Below are positions 44,726 through 52,966 of a DNA stretch of 64,000 nucleotides, piece after piece. The notes under the pieces are model-generated. The model was not told the DNA's origin. It worked only from the letters and a program-made list of their open reading frames with translations, and made no database searches. Every line of letters starts with the position of its first letter. Within the stretch, counting starts at the first letter, position 1. Source of the DNA: Lachnobacterium bovis DSM 14045 (GTDB lineage: Bacteria; Bacillota; Clostridia; Lachnospirales; Lachnospiraceae). The DNA is taken from positions 1 to 64,000 of the forward strand of contig NZ_FNPG01000009.1 in the NCBI RefSeq assembly GCF_900107245.1. The letters are read 5' to 3'. Both the position numbers and the translations under genes were made by a program.

Positions 44726-44754
44726 AGTTTATCAGATTTTGTATTACTTTTCAA
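44726..44754 (-). promoter_or_regulatory. Promoter of rho
   Basis: The minus strand has TTGAAA, 17 bases, then TAAACT. It implies a leader of about 290 bases before the rho ATG. Confidence 0.6.
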
Positions 44755-44755
44755 T

Positions 44756-44772
44756 ACTATTTTTAAAATAGT
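44756..44772. promoter_or_regulatory. Palindrome ACTATTTT-T-AAAATAGT
   Basis: A perfect eight-base inverted repeat with a one-base centre lies between the divergent rho and DUF4364 genes, next to the rho -35 box. It could be an operator. AT-rich composition makes chance possible. Confidence 0.35.
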
Positions 44773-44808
44773 TTTTATTAATTTTTAAAAATGAATTTTG
44801 GAGGTACT

Positions 44809-45324
44809 ATGGCTGAACCAAATACATTATACAAACTCATCATCCTTGATATGTTGGAAAAAGTGGATTTTCCTTTATCTAATTCGCAAATAACTAATTT
44901 TTTCTTGGATGCTGATTACACTAATTATTTTAACGTTCAGGAAATAATCCAAGACTTGGAAAGTGCTGGATTAATTTTTGGCACCCGAACCCATTCTAAC
45001 ACTTTATATTCGATTAATGATTTTGGTCGGGAAACATTAGGGTATTTTAAAGATAAGATATCCGAAGCAGTCGAGCAGGATATTCTTAAATATTTTGAGA
45101 AAAATAAATTTGATTTGAAAAAAGATAATTCTATTCGTGCTAATTACTATAAAACAGATAATCAAAAATATGCTGCACATTTACAAGTATATTCAAACAA
45201 TCAAGCTGTAGTAGATATCACCTTGGTTGTATCATCTCAAGCGCAGGCAAATGTAGTTTGTACTAATTGGAAAAATAAGAATACAGATATTTATGAATAT
45301 TTAATGGATAATCTAATTCAATAG
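44809..45324 (+). CDS. DUF4364 family protein
   Basis: The 171-residue protein matches DUF4364, a Clostridia-specific family. It has an N-terminal winged-helix-like part (LYKLIILDMLEKVDFPLSNSQ, then NVQEIIQDLESAGLI and a NTLYSINDFGRE wing) and a C-terminal alpha/beta part. This suggests DNA binding or a partner-binding regulator, but no function is established. ATG at 44809 has GGAGG four bases upstream and is preferred to 44791. It is divergent from rho, a placement seen in relatives to my knowledge, and ends before a tandem-repeat block. Confidence 0.85.
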   Translation: MAEPNTLYKLIILDMLEKVDFPLSNSQITNFFLDADYTNYFNVQEIIQDLESAGLIFGTRTHSNTLYSINDFGRETLGYFKDKISEAVEQDILKYFEKNKFDLKKDNSIRANYYKTDNQKYAAHLQVYSNNQAVVDITLVVSSQAQANVVCTNWKNKNTDIYEYLMDNLIQ

Positions 45325-45355
45325 TTATCGGTTTTTATAATCGTATTCTAAAATG

Positions 45356-45440
45356 TCTTTTATTGTCAACTATCTTTTATTGTTGGATATCCTTTAATAA
45401 TAAAAATCTTTTATTGTTGAGTATCTTTTATTGTTAAAGT
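45356..45440. repeat. 17-bp tandem repeat, five copies
   Basis: Units start at 45356, 45373, 45390, 45407 and 45424. Four begin TCTTTTATTGT; the third is degenerate (TCCTTTAATAA). The block lies between the convergent ends of the DUF4364 and flavin reductase genes and runs straight into a hairpin. Confidence 0.85.
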
Positions 45441-45464
45441 TCCCTCCAAGGAGAGTTCTTTAAC
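45433..45464. terminator. Hairpin between convergent genes
   Basis: GTTAAAG/CTTTAAC and CCCTCC/GGAGAG form a two-part stem with a symmetrical internal loop. It is followed by little T on either strand, so termination is possible but not certain. Confidence 0.4.
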
Positions 45465-45522
45465 AATATGTAAGATATCTACTTTTACAAGTTCAATTAT
45501 TTTGCATTTATTATTTGATGCT

Positions 45523-46128
45523 TTATTTTTCTTTTGTTTTTTTATCCTTTTGTTTTTTATTTTTTTTGCTTTTTTTGACACTATATCCAAATTTACCAAG
45601 TTTTTCACCCAATGCGAAGTATTCACCATGAGAATACATTATCAAATTTGTATCATTTATATGAAATCTGTTAGTTTCATCAAAATACTTATCGTCAACA
45701 ACTACGCCCACAACGTCGGCTATAAACATATGATGACTTCCTAACTCTTCAATTTTTCTAACTTTGCATTCTATATTTACTGGACTTTCTGCAATACCAG
45801 GCGCAGATACGTGTTCCATTTTGCTTTTTGTTAGGCCTAATTCTTTATATTTATCAACATCTCTACCACTTCTAACTCCGCAAAAATCTGTTTCCTTAAC
45901 CAAATCCTTAGTTGTAAGATTTACTACAAATTCATTCGTTTCTTTAATCATGTGGTATGAATATCTTTCGGGACGAACTGAAATTGACAGCATTGGAGGA
46001 TTGGTACAAATTGTTCCTGCCCAAGCTACTGTCAAAATATTTGCATTTCCTTCCTTATCTGCGACGCTTACCATCACTGCAGGCACAGGATTAAGCATAT
46101 TACCAGCTTTCCAAATTTCTTTTCCCAT
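45523..46128 (-). CDS. Flavin reductase-like FMN-binding protein with Lys-rich tail
   Basis: The roughly 201-residue protein belongs to the flavin reductase/flavoredoxin fold: ANILTVAWAGTICTNPPMLSIS near the start, RPERYSYHMIKETNEFVVNL, and CGVRSGRDVDK. Members bind FMN and shuttle electrons or reduce small molecules. The last 17 residues are an added, highly basic tail (KKSKKNKKQKDKKTKEK) not usual for the family. ATG at 46128 has GAGAG upstream; a TTG at 46137 is less likely. Short tandem repeats flank both ends of the gene. Substrate unknown. Confidence 0.85.
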   Translation of the reverse strand: MGKEIWKAGNMLNPVPAVMVSVADKEGNANILTVAWAGTICTNPPMLSISVRPERYSYHMIKETNEFVVNLTTKDLVKETDFCGVRSGRDVDKYKELGLTKSKMEHVSAPGIAESPVNIECKVRKIEELGSHHMFIADVVGVVVDDKYFDETNRFHINDTNLIMYSHGEYFALGEKLGKFGYSVKKSKKNKKQKDKKTKEK

Positions 46129-46220
46129 TAATAACAACTCTCTTTCTATATAATTGATTTTTTTATTTTCAAAATCTTTTATACTTTTATAATTTTAAAA
46201 AATATAATTTCACATCTTAA

Positions 46221-46277
46221 TTAGTTCTCTAATTGCAGATTAGCTTACTAATTATGTAATAGCTCTCTAATTGCAAA
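46221..46277. repeat. 19-bp tandem repeat, three copies
   Basis: Units start at 46221, 46240 and 46259 with the pattern TTAGCTCTCTAATTGCAGA; the middle copy is more diverged. The block lies between the flavin reductase start and the dapA terminator. Confidence 0.75.
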
Positions 46278-46316
46278 ATACTCCGATCAAACAAATCTTG
46301 TTTAAAACCGGAGTAT
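46278..46316 (-). terminator. Terminator of dapA
   Basis: ATACTCCG and CGGAGTAT pair around an inner AAACAA/TTGTTT stem, with TTTT next on the minus strand. A second, weaker hairpin (CGTGT/ACACG, about 46339-46368) lies between it and dapA. Confidence 0.75.
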
Positions 46317-46403
46317 ATTAATCGATCTAAAAGTTATACGTGTAAAAACTATGTTAATGTTTACACACGCAATTTACATGTAAAACAATGCTTTAGGAGA
46401 CTA

Positions 46404-47288
46404 TTATATAATACATGCATTCTTCATTGCAAGTTCTAATTCTTTTTTATGAGATTCTTCTAATTCTGTCAAAGGCAATCTTAATCCACCTGCTTTATAA
46501 CCCATGATATTTGCAGCCCATTTCACAGGAATTGGATTAACCTCGCTAAATAAAGCATGGATTACGTTCAAATATTTAAGTTGTAATGATAATGCTTTTT
46601 TAGTATTTCCTTCTAAATAACTCATAACCATATCATGTGTATCTTTAGGAGCAACATTGGATAATACAGAAATCACTCCAATTCCACCTAATGATAAAAT
46701 GGGAATAACCTGATCATCATTTCCTGAATAAATATCTAAAACGCCATCATTCATAGCTGCTAAATCGGCAATTTGAGAAATGTCTCCACTTGCTTCTTTG
46801 ATAGCAACAATATTTTCAAATTCTTTAGCCAATTTAATTGCTGTCTCTGGTAAAATATTACATCCTGTTCTTGAAGGAACATTATACATAATAATTGGTA
46901 AATCAACAGCTGTAGCTACTGCTTTATAATGTTCATATAAACCAGCCTGTGTACATTTGTTATAAAATGGAGTTACAACTAATATTGCATCTGCACCTAC
47001 TTCTTTAGCTTGTTCAGATAATTTAATTGCAGTATGAGTTGAATTAGCACCTGTACCAGCAATTACTGGAATTCTTTTATTTACTGTTTTTACCGCAAAT
47101 TCAATAACACTTTGTCTCTCTTCATAAGACATTGTTGCAGGTTCACCTGTAGTTCCACATACAATAAGAGCATCTGTGCCACCAGCAATTTGATCTTCAA
47201 TAATTTTTCCTAATTCTTCAAAATTGATTGTATTATCCTCATTAAATGGAGTTAATAATGCTACTCCAGCACCTTTAAAAATTGACAT
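46404..47288 (-). CDS. dapA: 4-Hydroxy-tetrahydrodipicolinate synthase
   Basis: DapA condenses pyruvate with aspartate semialdehyde, the first committed step to DAP and lysine. The 294-residue barrel has the Schiff-base lysine K164 (NIVAIKEASGD), the T46-T47 pair in CGTTGEP, Y135 (MYNVPSRTG) and the substrate arginine in SRTG. ATG at 47288 has AGGAG before it and is preferred to 47306. It is the last gene of a dapF-murE-dapA operon; murE ends 19 bases upstream. Confidence 0.97.
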   Translation of the reverse strand: MSIFKGAGVALLTPFNEDNTINFEELGKIIEDQIAGGTDALIVCGTTGEPATMSYEERQSVIEFAVKTVNKRIPVIAGTGANSTHTAIKLSEQAKEVGADAILVVTPFYNKCTQAGLYEHYKAVATAVDLPIIMYNVPSRTGCNILPETAIKLAKEFENIVAIKEASGDISQIADLAAMNDGVLDIYSGNDDQVIPILSLGGIGVISVLSNVAPKDTHDMVMSYLEGNTKKALSLQLKYLNVIHALFSEVNPIPVKWAANIMGYKAGGLRLPLTELEESHKKELELAMKNACII

Positions 47289-47307
47289 AATATTTCTCCT
47301 TGTCATC

Positions 47308-48780
47308 TTATAAATCTAAATTTGGATTTTCTTTAATAATATCTGCAATAAGTTCTCTTTCATCCATATGATGTTTAACACCCTTGATTTCCTGATAATC
47401 CTCATGTCCTTTACCAGCTAAAACAATGATGTCACCATCTAGAGCATTTTCCATACAATACTTAATTGCTTCTTTTCTATCAGGAATTGTTACATATTCT
47501 CCATCTGCTTTTTTTACACCTGTTAAAATATCGGCAATAATATCCATTGGTTCTTCATTTCTTGGGTTATCTGATGTGATAACTGTTAAATCAGCAAGTT
47601 TAGAAGAAACCTCTCCCATTTCAAAACGTCTTGCCTTAGCTCTGTTTCCGCCACATCCGAATAAACATACCAATCTCTTTGGTTCATATTTTCTTAAAGC
47701 TTTTAATAAGCTCTCTAATGACATAGCATTATGAGCATAATCAATCATTAATGTATATCTTTTAGTTACTGGTACAATCTCTATTCTACCTTTAACTGTT
47801 ACATTTTTTAAAGCATTCTTAATTATTCCTGGTTTAATATCAAAATAATTACAAATTGCAATAGCTGTTAAAGAATTATATACACTAAATGAACCAGGAA
47901 CATTTACTTCCACATCAAAGTCACATTCTCCTGAAACGTGATATTTAACACCTAATTCACCGTGAGTTTTCTTAAGTTCTACATTTTTTGCAACTAAATC
48001 ATTTGAATCATTATATCCGAATTTCAACACATCACATGTATGGCCTTTAAGAATTTCTTCAACGTGCTCACTATCTCCATTGAAAATACCCTTCTTACAC
48101 TGTCTAAATAATAGGCTCTTACAATATGTGTATTCTGCAAAATCCTTGTGTTCATTAGTTCCGATATGATCTGGTTCTAGATTAGTAAATACACCAATAT
48201 CAAAAGTAAATCCTTCTACACGACTTAATTTTAGTGCTTGAGAAGAAACCTCCATTACAACAGCATCTAATCCAGCATCTACCATTTCTCTGAAGTATTT
48301 TTGAACTACAAATGATTCTGGTGTAGTATTAGCTGAAGGAATTTTTTTATCACCTATAATTGTTTCAATTGTTCCAATCAAACCTGTCTTTATTCCTGCA
48401 GATTCAAGGATTGATTTAACCATATATGTTGTTGTTGTCTTACCTTTTGTTCCAGTAATACCAATTGTTTTAATTTCCTTTGCTGGATATCCAAAATATG
48501 CAGCCGCCATATAAGCTAATGCTTTTCTAGAATTTTCAACCTTAATAACAACAACATCATCATTTACTTCAACATCTTTTTCAACAATGACACAAGCTGC
48601 ACCTTTTTTTATAACATCAGGAATAAATTCGTGTGCATCTCTTACTGTACCTGAAATACATACAAAAACTGATCCTTCTTCAACTTTACGCGAATCATAC
48701 ACAAGAGTTGTGATTTCTCTTTCTACATCACCTTGTACTAAAGTATAATCTAATTTTTCTACTAATTGTTTAATTGTCAT
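47308..48780 (-). CDS. murE: UDP-N-acetylmuramyl-tripeptide synthetase, meso-DAP type
   Basis: MurE adds the third amino acid of the peptidoglycan stem. The roughly 490-residue ligase has the ATP-binding GTKGKTTT near residue 112, the central AHNAMSLES region, and the amino-acid-selecting motif DNPR near 402-405 (SDNPRNEEP). In known MurE enzymes DNPR marks those that add meso-diaminopimelate rather than lysine. This fits its neighbours dapF and dapA, which make that substrate. ATG at 48780 has GAGG seven bases upstream; a TTG at 48786 is less likely. Confidence 0.95.
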   Translation of the reverse strand: MTIKQLVEKLDYTLVQGDVEREITTLVYDSRKVEEGSVFVCISGTVRDAHEFIPDVIKKGAACVIVEKDVEVNDDVVVIKVENSRKALAYMAAAYFGYPAKEIKTIGITGTKGKTTTTYMVKSILESAGIKTGLIGTIETIIGDKKIPSANTTPESFVVQKYFREMVDAGLDAVVMEVSSQALKLSRVEGFTFDIGVFTNLEPDHIGTNEHKDFAEYTYCKSLLFRQCKKGIFNGDSEHVEEILKGHTCDVLKFGYNDSNDLVAKNVELKKTHGELGVKYHVSGECDFDVEVNVPGSFSVYNSLTAIAICNYFDIKPGIIKNALKNVTVKGRIEIVPVTKRYTLMIDYAHNAMSLESLLKALRKYEPKRLVCLFGCGGNRAKARRFEMGEVSSKLADLTVITSDNPRNEEPMDIIADILTGVKKADGEYVTIPDRKEAIKYCMENALDGDIIVLAGKGHEDYQEIKGVKHHMDERELIADIIKENPNLDL

Positions 48781-48810
48781 TTTCAAACCTCTTTTTATTC
48801 AATCTATAAA

Positions 48811-48842
48811 CTATATGTATTAAATTCTATATGTATTAACTT
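48811..48842. repeat. 16-bp tandem duplication past dapF
   Basis: CTATATGTATTAAATT (48811-48826) is followed by CTATATGTATTAACTT (48827-48842), between the dapF stop and the murE start. Confidence 0.75.
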
Positions 48843-48855
48843 TCTATAAAACAAC

Positions 48856-49683
48856 CTAAATAATTCCGTTAAACACTTCTGTAGCCGGACCTGTCATAAA
48901 AACATGATTGCTAGCTCTATCATATTCAATTGTCAAGTCTCCACCTAATAAATGAACTAAAACTCTATCTTTTGTATATCCATTTAAAATACAAGCTAAA
49001 ACACATGCACAAGTTCCTGTACCACAAGCCCAGGTTTCTGCGGATCCACGTTCCCATACACGCATTGACACTTCACTATCACTAATAATTTCTACGAACT
49101 CTGTGTTTGTTCTCTTTGGAAACATTTTATTATTTTCAAAAAGTGGACCATATTTTTCAATCTGAAACTCTTTAACGTTGTCTATAAAAACAACTGCATG
49201 AGGATTTCCCATTGAAACACAAGTCATCTTCCATTCTCTATCACCAACTGTAATTGGATAATCTACAACCTTATCCATATCCAATGCTACAGGTATATCT
49301 TTTGCGTTAAAAACTGGTTCTCCCATATCAACACGAACTGTTTCAACTTTATCATTTTTGACATTTAAAATTAAATGCTTAATTCCAGCACCTGTTTCAA
49401 CATCAACTTCTTTTTTATCTGTTAATTTGTGATCATATACGTACTTTCCAACACATCTAACACCATTACCGCACATTTCTGCTTCTGAACCATCTGCATT
49501 AAAAATACGCATTCTAAAATCAGCACAATCAGATGGCCCTATAGTAATTAATCCATCTGAACCAATACCAAAATGTCTATCACTTACTTTAATTGACATC
49601 TTTGCATAATCATCTATCTTTTCTTCGAATAAATTAACATACACATAATCATTGCCGCAACCATGCATCTTTGTAAATTTCAT
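48856..49683 (-). CDS. dapF: Diaminopimelate epimerase
   Basis: DapF converts LL-DAP to meso-DAP, the form used by MurE. The 275-residue enzyme has the two catalytic cysteines, C71 (EMCGNGVRC) and C220 ([10 protein letters not shown]), in its two mirrored halves. Length is normal. The gene is the first of the dapF-murE-dapA operon, so the window holds an enzyme making the precursor, one epimerising it, and one using it. Confidence 0.97.
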   Translation of the reverse strand: MKFTKMHGCGNDYVYVNLFEEKIDDYAKMSIKVSDRHFGIGSDGLITIGPSDCADFRMRIFNADGSEAEMCGNGVRCVGKYVYDHKLTDKKEVDVETGAGIKHLILNVKNDKVETVRVDMGEPVFNAKDIPVALDMDKVVDYPITVGDREWKMTCVSMGNPHAVVFIDNVKEFQIEKYGPLFENNKMFPKRTNTEFVEIISDSEVSMRVWERGSAETWACGTGTCACVLACILNGYTKDRVLVHLLGGDLTIEYDRASNHVFMTGPATEVFNGII

Positions 49684-49788
49684 TTATAATCACCTTTTTC
49701 CTTCTAAGCTTAATAATCATTTCTTACTTTCCATTATATATAATATATAACACATTTTTTATAAAATACAAATAATGTGCTTTATATA

Positions 49789-49817
49789 TTGCAAATCGTG
49801 CTTTTTCATTGTAACAT
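49789..49817 (+). promoter_or_regulatory. Promoter of the AraC-type regulator
   Basis: TTGCAA, 17 bases, then TAACAT, ending 24 bases before the start codon. Confidence 0.55.
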
Positions 49818-49841
49818 ATAACCATAAGGAGGTTCGTATTC

Positions 49842-50684
49842 ATGACTTCATATAATCGAACAGGTTATTTAAAATCAAATTTTAAAATTTTTCATTTAAA
49901 AGATCAAAAAAAACATGATATTGAATACCATTACCATAATTTTCATAAAGTATTAATTTTTTTGAGTGGTCACGTAACATATTCTATTGAAGGACGATCA
50001 TATCAACTTCAGCCAAATGATATTGTTTTTGTTAATTCTGGTGAAGTTCATAAACCTATTATTTGTGACAATACAACATATGAACGTATTATTATATATA
50101 TTTCCAAAGATTATTTAAGTAGTTATAGTGAAGAGAACAATGATTTAAGCCTTTGTTTCAAAAAAGCTTCACATAATAAATCTCACGTTCTTCGTGTGCA
50201 TTCTTTTGCAAACAGTAAACTCGGAAGCATAACTAAAGAACTTGAAGCCTCTTTTAATACTGATGAATATGCTAATGATTTGTATCATAATATTTTATTT
50301 CTTGAATTTATGATACAACTTAATAGGCTTTCAATAAATGACGGTGTCGAATACATTAAAAACTCTTCACCCAATCAAAAAATCGTTGAAATTATAAATT
50401 ATGTTAACAATAATTTAACTGATGAAATATCTATTGATTCTATTGCAAATACATTTTTCCTCAGTAGATATTATCTGATGCATATTTTCAAAGAGGAAAC
50501 TGGTTATACTATAGGAAACTATATAACCAATAAAAGATTACTTCTCGCAAAAGATTTGATAGCACATGGAATGCCGATAACTGCGGCTTGCTATGAGAGT
50601 GGTTTTAAAAACTATTCAACTTTTTCTCGTGCATATAAGAAATCCTTTGGAACCACTCCAACTAATGCTTTCAAAAATAAATAA
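49842..50684 (+). CDS. AraC-family transcriptional regulator
   Basis: The 280-residue protein has an N-terminal cupin sensor (YHYHNFHKVLIFLSGHVTYS, then LQPNDIVFVNSGEVHKP) and a C-terminal AraC DNA-binding domain of two helix-turn-helix units (about 180-280: LSRYYLMHIFKEETG, CYESGFKNYSTFSRAYKK). Such proteins usually respond to a sugar or other small ligand. AGGAGG lies upstream of the ATG. It is a single gene ending in a strong terminator and divergent from dapF. No sugar-use operon is adjacent, so the target is unknown. Confidence 0.92.
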   Translation: MTSYNRTGYLKSNFKIFHLKDQKKHDIEYHYHNFHKVLIFLSGHVTYSIEGRSYQLQPNDIVFVNSGEVHKPIICDNTTYERIIIYISKDYLSSYSEENNDLSLCFKKASHNKSHVLRVHSFANSKLGSITKELEASFNTDEYANDLYHNILFLEFMIQLNRLSINDGVEYIKNSSPNQKIVEIINYVNNNLTDEISIDSIANTFFLSRYYLMHIFKEETGYTIGNYITNKRLLLAKDLIAHGMPITAACYESGFKNYSTFSRAYKKSFGTTPTNAFKNK

Positions 50685-50690
50685 GCACAC

Positions 50691-50730
50691 AAAAGGCTGA
50701 ATCTAAGAAATTATAGATTCAGCCTTTTTT
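50691..50730. terminator. Terminator of the AraC gene, bidirectional form
   Basis: AAAGGCTGAATCTA and TAGATTCAGCCTTT pair perfectly around an eight-base loop, with a T run after it. It can also serve the pyrophosphatase gene on the other strand. Confidence 0.9.
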
Positions 50731-50831
50731 ATAATAATTGTGGTCTTTATATTAAGTCTCATCTAAAATGACGCTTTAGAAAATCACTTTAGACTACAAC
50801 GAAATACCTATTCATTTTACATGTTTTGACA

Positions 50832-52484
50832 TTATGCGTCAATAGAAGACATGAATGAAGGAATAAGTTGTTTCTTTCTAGATACAACGCCTTCTAACCA
50901 TAAGCTGTCTTCACCTGTGGCCTTTGGATATGCTTTCTGAGCTACTTCTCTTGCGCCTTCACCACCACAGATCAAATCAGTAGATTCTGTTAAGATATCT
51001 GTTAACATTACAAATACCATATCGATTTTCTTTTCTTCAATCATAGCATCTAATGCAGGGATTAAACGAGCTTTAACTTCATCTAACTGTTTTTTACCCA
51101 TTGCACTTACCTGATCAACACCAAATGCAACGTCTCCAGCATGGAAAATCTTAAAGTCTTGATTTAAGATTTCTTCTTCTGTTTTCTCAGCGAAATTGCT
51201 TCCTGCTTCAAACATCTTAATAGCTAACTCTTCTACATCTACTCCGGCAATTTTAGCCAATTCTTCGCCTACCATTTTATCAACTGGTGTGCATGTAGGA
51301 GAACGGAACATAAGAGTATCTGAAATAATTGCAGAACATAATAATCCAGCTATCTTTGGTTCAATTTCTACGCCATTTTCTTTATACATCTGATATACGA
51401 TAGTTCCTGTACATCCTAATGGTTGATTTCTAAAATATACTGGTGCTAATGTCTGTAAATCGCCAATTTTATGGTGATCAATAATTTCTACAACTTCTGC
51501 ATCATCAATGTTATTTAACGCTTGTGATTTTTCGTTATGGTCAACTAAAATAATCTGTTTTTTATCGAAGCTTAATAAATTACGTCTTGAAATCATTCCA
51601 ATGTAATTCATATCATCATCAACAACTGGAAAATCTCTGTGTCTTACTTCTGACATTGTTTTCTTAACATCTGATAATAAATCATCTAATGTAAATGTAG
51701 TGAAATTATCTCTTGCCATAAAAAATTTAATAGGCATACTCTGATTAATTAAACGAGCTGCTGTAAATGTATCATAAGGTGTACTAATAATAACAACTTC
51801 TTTTTCTTTAGCAGCTTCTAAAACTTTCTCACTTGCTCCAAAACCGTTACTTACAACGATACAACTGCAATTTTCTTCAATTGCAAGAAGTTGAGCATCT
51901 TCTCTATCACTTAAAATTACTAAATCGTCTGATTCAATTTTATCTTTTAAAACTTCAGATGTAGCTGTTCCGATAACTACTTTTCCTTTTACAAAATAGC
52001 CATGTTCATTACCACTTAAAAGTTTACCAGCTAATGTCTCAATGATGTTTTTATATTGAGTTCTAGCAATAGCTAATGTTTCATTATCATATACGTCCAT
52101 GTATGATTCTGCGATATCTCCAGTAACAATTAAGCCCTCAAGTTTATTTCTTGTATTAACTACAGGTAATGTTGCGATATCCTGGTCTTTCATCATATCC
52201 CATGCTTTTCTGATTGAAATATGACTACTTACGCCTTCTGTCTTACGCATTTTAATATCTTTAACCTGTGAACCAGCATCTTCTACTAATTCAGGAGCTT
52301 CAACCCCAAATCTTTCTAAAATATAAGCTGTTTCAGGATTAACTTCACCTGCTCTTCTTGCTTCATATTCTACATCTTCTTTTTGATTAATTGCATTCTT
52401 GAGATATGCATAAGAAATAGCAGAACAAATTGAATCCGAATCTGGATGTTTGTGTCCTACTACCCATACTTTCTTTTTTTCCAT
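50832..52484 (-). CDS. Manganese-dependent (class II) inorganic pyrophosphatase with CBS-DRTGG insert
   Basis: This DHH-family enzyme splits pyrophosphate. The 550-residue chain has metal-binding GHKHPDSDS at residues 10-18, VDHNE, and the DHH triad in IIDHHKIGD near 340. Between them lies a regulatory insert with two CBS domains (about 70-130 and 250-310) around a DRTGG domain; in studied relatives such inserts bind AMP, ADP or diadenosine polyphosphates and tune activity. The length of 550 fits this CBS-DRTGG class. PPDK elsewhere in the window makes or uses pyrophosphate. A consensus promoter lies 66 bases upstream. Confidence 0.93.
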   Translation of the reverse strand: MEKKKVWVVGHKHPDSDSICSAISYAYLKNAINQKEDVEYEARRAGEVNPETAYILERFGVEAPELVEDAGSQVKDIKMRKTEGVSSHISIRKAWDMMKDQDIATLPVVNTRNKLEGLIVTGDIAESYMDVYDNETLAIARTQYKNIIETLAGKLLSGNEHGYFVKGKVVIGTATSEVLKDKIESDDLVILSDREDAQLLAIEENCSCIVVSNGFGASEKVLEAAKEKEVVIISTPYDTFTAARLINQSMPIKFFMARDNFTTFTLDDLLSDVKKTMSEVRHRDFPVVDDDMNYIGMISRRNLLSFDKKQIILVDHNEKSQALNNIDDAEVVEIIDHHKIGDLQTLAPVYFRNQPLGCTGTIVYQMYKENGVEIEPKIAGLLCSAIISDTLMFRSPTCTPVDKMVGEELAKIAGVDVEELAIKMFEAGSNFAEKTEEEILNQDFKIFHAGDVAFGVDQVSAMGKKQLDEVKARLIPALDAMIEEKKIDMVFVMLTDILTESTDLICGGEGAREVAQKAYPKATGEDSLWLEGVVSRKKQLIPSFMSSIDA

Positions 52485-52549
52485 ATAAAAAATCTCCTAT
52501 TTATTTATATTTAATTATTATTAATTACTTTTAAATACACACAATATCA

Positions 52550-52578
52550 GTTATACTAGAAAATCCTACAACTGTCAA
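52550..52578 (-). promoter_or_regulatory. Promoter of the pyrophosphatase gene
   Basis: The minus strand has a perfect TTGACA, 17 bases, then TATAAC. Confidence 0.7.
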
Positions 52579-52592
52579 CCTTTTAGCGCATT

Positions 52593-52631
52593 AAAAAACA
52601 CAGACCATAAAAATTTGGTCTGCGCTTTTTT
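52593..52631 (-). terminator. Terminator of the cold-shock gene
   Basis: CAGACCA and TGGTCTG form the stem core (extended by GC pairs outside), followed by a T run on the minus strand. Confidence 0.8.
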
Positions 52632-52653
52632 TATATCTTTTCTAATAAATCTT

Positions 52654-52854
52654 CTATTGTATAGGCGATACATTTGTTGCCTGTGGGCCCTTTTCTCCAT
52701 CAACTACTTCGAATTCAACCTTCTCTCCATCTTTGAGTTCTTTGAATCCTTCCATATTGATAGCAGAGAAATGAACAAATACATCTTTTCCTGCTTCATC
52801 TGAAAGAAAACCATACCCTTTTTTTGCATTAAACCATTTTACTGTACCCTGCAT
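52654..52854 (-). CDS. Cold-shock domain protein
   Basis: This 66-residue, single-domain OB-fold protein binds single-stranded RNA and DNA. RNP1 is KGYGFLS at residues 12-18 and RNP2 is DVFVHFS at 25-31, with the usual [13 protein letters not shown] start. It is a Csp (CspA/CspB-like) protein, general for RNA folding and cold response. A leader of about 40 bases follows a TTGACA-17-TACTCT promoter, so it lacks the long leader of the E. coli cspA gene. Confidence 0.97.
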   Translation of the reverse strand: MQGTVKWFNAKKGYGFLSDEAGKDVFVHFSAINMEGFKELKDGEKVEFEVVDGEKGPQATNVSPIQ

Positions 52855-52901
52855 AACTAAATTCCTCCTACCTAATTAATTAAACTTTTTACAACAATTA
52901 A

Positions 52902-52930
52902 AGAGTATCACAATCATTAGGTAATGTCAA
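52902..52930 (-). promoter_or_regulatory. Promoter of the cold-shock gene
   Basis: The minus strand has TTGACA, 17 bases, then TACTCT. Confidence 0.65.
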
Positions 52931-52966
52931 TAATTTTCAGAAAATTTCTTTTACTATAGTTATTTA

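Larger units (their letters stand above)
44437..44808. other. Divergent intergenic region rho / DUF4364 with a long rho leader
   Basis: These 372 bases hold the rho promoter (44726-44754), a rho leader of about 290 bases with the hairpin ACTCT/AGAGT near 44648, and a palindrome at 44756-44772. A 61-codon minus-strand frame (44679-44494) sits in the leader. Its RBS is poor (AAGAG two bases from the ATG), so it may be untranslated. Confidence 0.45.

Noticed and set aside
45356-45440. CRISPR array
   Set aside because: Repeats are only 17 bases in direct tandem with no spacers, and no cas genes are near.
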